Origin: Exilibacterium tricleocarpae
GTDB taxonomy: Bacteria; Pseudomonadota; Gammaproteobacteria; Pseudomonadales; Cellvibrionaceae
DNA length: 64,000 nt
Assembly: GCF_007004655.1 (NCBI RefSeq)
Contig: NZ_ML660088.1
Span: 264,840 to 328,839 of the forward strand
Reading direction: 5' to 3'
Made by a program: the position numbers and the translations under genes. This document shows, piece after piece, positions 63,228 to 64,000 of the stretch; the stretch's first letter is position 1; each line of letters begins with the position of its first letter. The notes under the pieces are model-generated. The model saw nothing but the letters and a program-made list of their open reading frames with translations. It ran no database searches and was not told where the DNA came from.

Positions 63228-64000
63228 CTATAACACGTTTATTGTTTTAATCGACTCTTCTCGATCTGCCGGCCGGCGCTGGCCGCGCTCCTGCACATAG
63301 GCGAGCTTGTCGTCGGTGGCACCGGAGTTGATAAAGTGGCTGAAGCGCTTGAGTTTGCGGGGATTGCCGAGTGTGGTTTTCCACTCGCATTGATAGGTAC
63401 CCACCACCTTGGTCATTTCAGCTTCCAGTTCTTCGCAAATACCGAGTGTGTCGGCAATCACAACCTCGCGCAGGTACTCAAGGCCGCCCTCGAGCTTCTC
63501 CAGCCAGACCGATGTACGCTGCAGGCGATCGGCGGTGCGGACATAAAACATCAGCAATCGGTCGATATAGCGCACCAGGGTTTCATCGTCGAGATCGATG
63601 GCAAATAAATCCCCGTGCCGCGGCCGCATACCGCCGTTGCCGCAGACATAAAGGTTCCAGCCTCTCTCCGTGGCAATTACCCCGACATCTTTCGACTGGG
63701 CCTCGGCACACTCGCGGGTACACCCCGACACCGCCATCTTGAGTTTGTGGGGCGAACGCAAACCCTTGTAGCGGTTTTCAAGCGCAATTGCCATGGCGAC
63801 GCTGTCCTGCACACCGTAGCGACACCAGGTGCTGCCGACACAGGATTTCACCGTGCGCAGCGCTTTACCGTAGGCGTGACCGGTCTCAAAACCGGCATCG
63901 ATCAATTTGCCCCAGATCGCGGGCAGCTCGTGCAACTGGGCGCCGAACAGGTCCACCCGCTGCGCGCCGGTAATTTTGGTGTAGAGTTTGTACTCATCGG
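63228..64000 (-). CDS. nirB: Assimilatory nitrite reductase large subunit NirB, C-terminal part (runs off the window)
   Basis: The frame continues past the window edge, beginning here at DEYKLYTKITGAQRVD. The visible 257 residues are the sirohaem/4Fe-4S half: KSCVGSTWCRYGVQDS and AVSGCTRECAEAQSKDVGV supply the four cluster Cys, and LYVCGNGG follows. Together with NirD it forms the nitrite-to-ammonium reductase. The N-terminal FAD/NADH part lies outside the window. Transcription continues into nirD. Confidence 0.95.
   Translation of the reverse strand, partial: DEYKLYTKITGAQRVDLFGAQLHELPAIWGKLIDAGFETGHAYGKALRTVKSCVGSTWCRYGVQDSVAMAIALENRYKGLRSPHKLKMAVSGCTRECAEAQSKDVGVIATERGWNLYVCGNGGMRPRHGDLFAIDLDDETLVRYIDRLLMFYVRTADRLQRTSVWLEKLEGGLEYLREVVIADTLGICEELEAEMTKVVGTYQCEWKTTLGNPRKLKRFSHFINSGATDDKLAYVQERGQRRPADREESIKTINVL

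Overview
This is GC-rich chromosomal DNA of a heterotrophic, probably aquatic gammaproteobacterium. I infer this from several TonB-dependent receptors, a class II (Pseudomonas-type) polyhydroxyalkanoate (PHA) synthase with its PhaD regulator and PhaZ depolymerase, a wax-ester synthase, a GH94 cellobiose phosphorylase, and an assimilatory nitrate block of the Pseudomonas type. Genus cannot be fixed from the sequence alone. I see no rRNA, tRNA, CRISPR array, prophage or transposase gene.

Layout. 1-1454: start of a TonB receptor, then an XRE regulator/DUF2975 membrane-protein pair. 2002-6772: a MacAB-like exporter with two separate permeases and a small HTH/zinc-ribbon regulator at its end. 7059-10423: a lone ABC ATPase and a GGDEF-EAL protein. 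10446-16612: a TonB receptor facing a three-gene operon (ThDP enzyme plus two citrate-synthase-fold proteins that have lost the catalytic residues), with a perfect LacI-type palindrome between them. 16640-22799: single genes (binding protein, DUF4345, lipoprotein, histidine kinase, YaiI, sodium symporter). 22980-27697: CoA-transferase, a broken hydrolase, an esterase, an SDR and an HD-domain oxygenase-like protein. 27706-38717: a cellobiose/cellodextrin locus made of LacI regulator, CRTAC1-like lipoprotein and TonB receptor on the minus strand, and symporter plus cellobiose phosphorylase on the plus strand. These are separated by about 1 kb of AT-rich DNA that holds at least three LacI operators. 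39628-43893: an RND pump and adaptor. 44229-45397: cytochrome b561/YceI. 45625-51499: a carbon-storage island (phasin, PhaD, PhaC, PhaZ, WS/DGAT). 51504-57521: small and envelope genes (DUF6316, redoxin, DsbD-like, serine hydrolase, DUF885). 57602-64000: a receiver-TPR protein converging on a PP2C/kinase fusion, then narK, nirD and nirB.

The most unusual material is non-coding. At least six intergenic positions hold long, perfect or near-perfect inverted repeats. Two sites (39000-39393 and 49737-49863) share a conserved core enclosed by stems of unrelated sequence. Two others (43963-44190 and 52101-52333) are diverged copies of one element of about 230 bp. A 265-bp element between nirD and narK has four perfect inverted pairs, three of them interlocked rather than nested. 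The most novel-looking protein-coding unit is the ThDP enzyme with its paired degenerate citrate-synthase-fold proteins.
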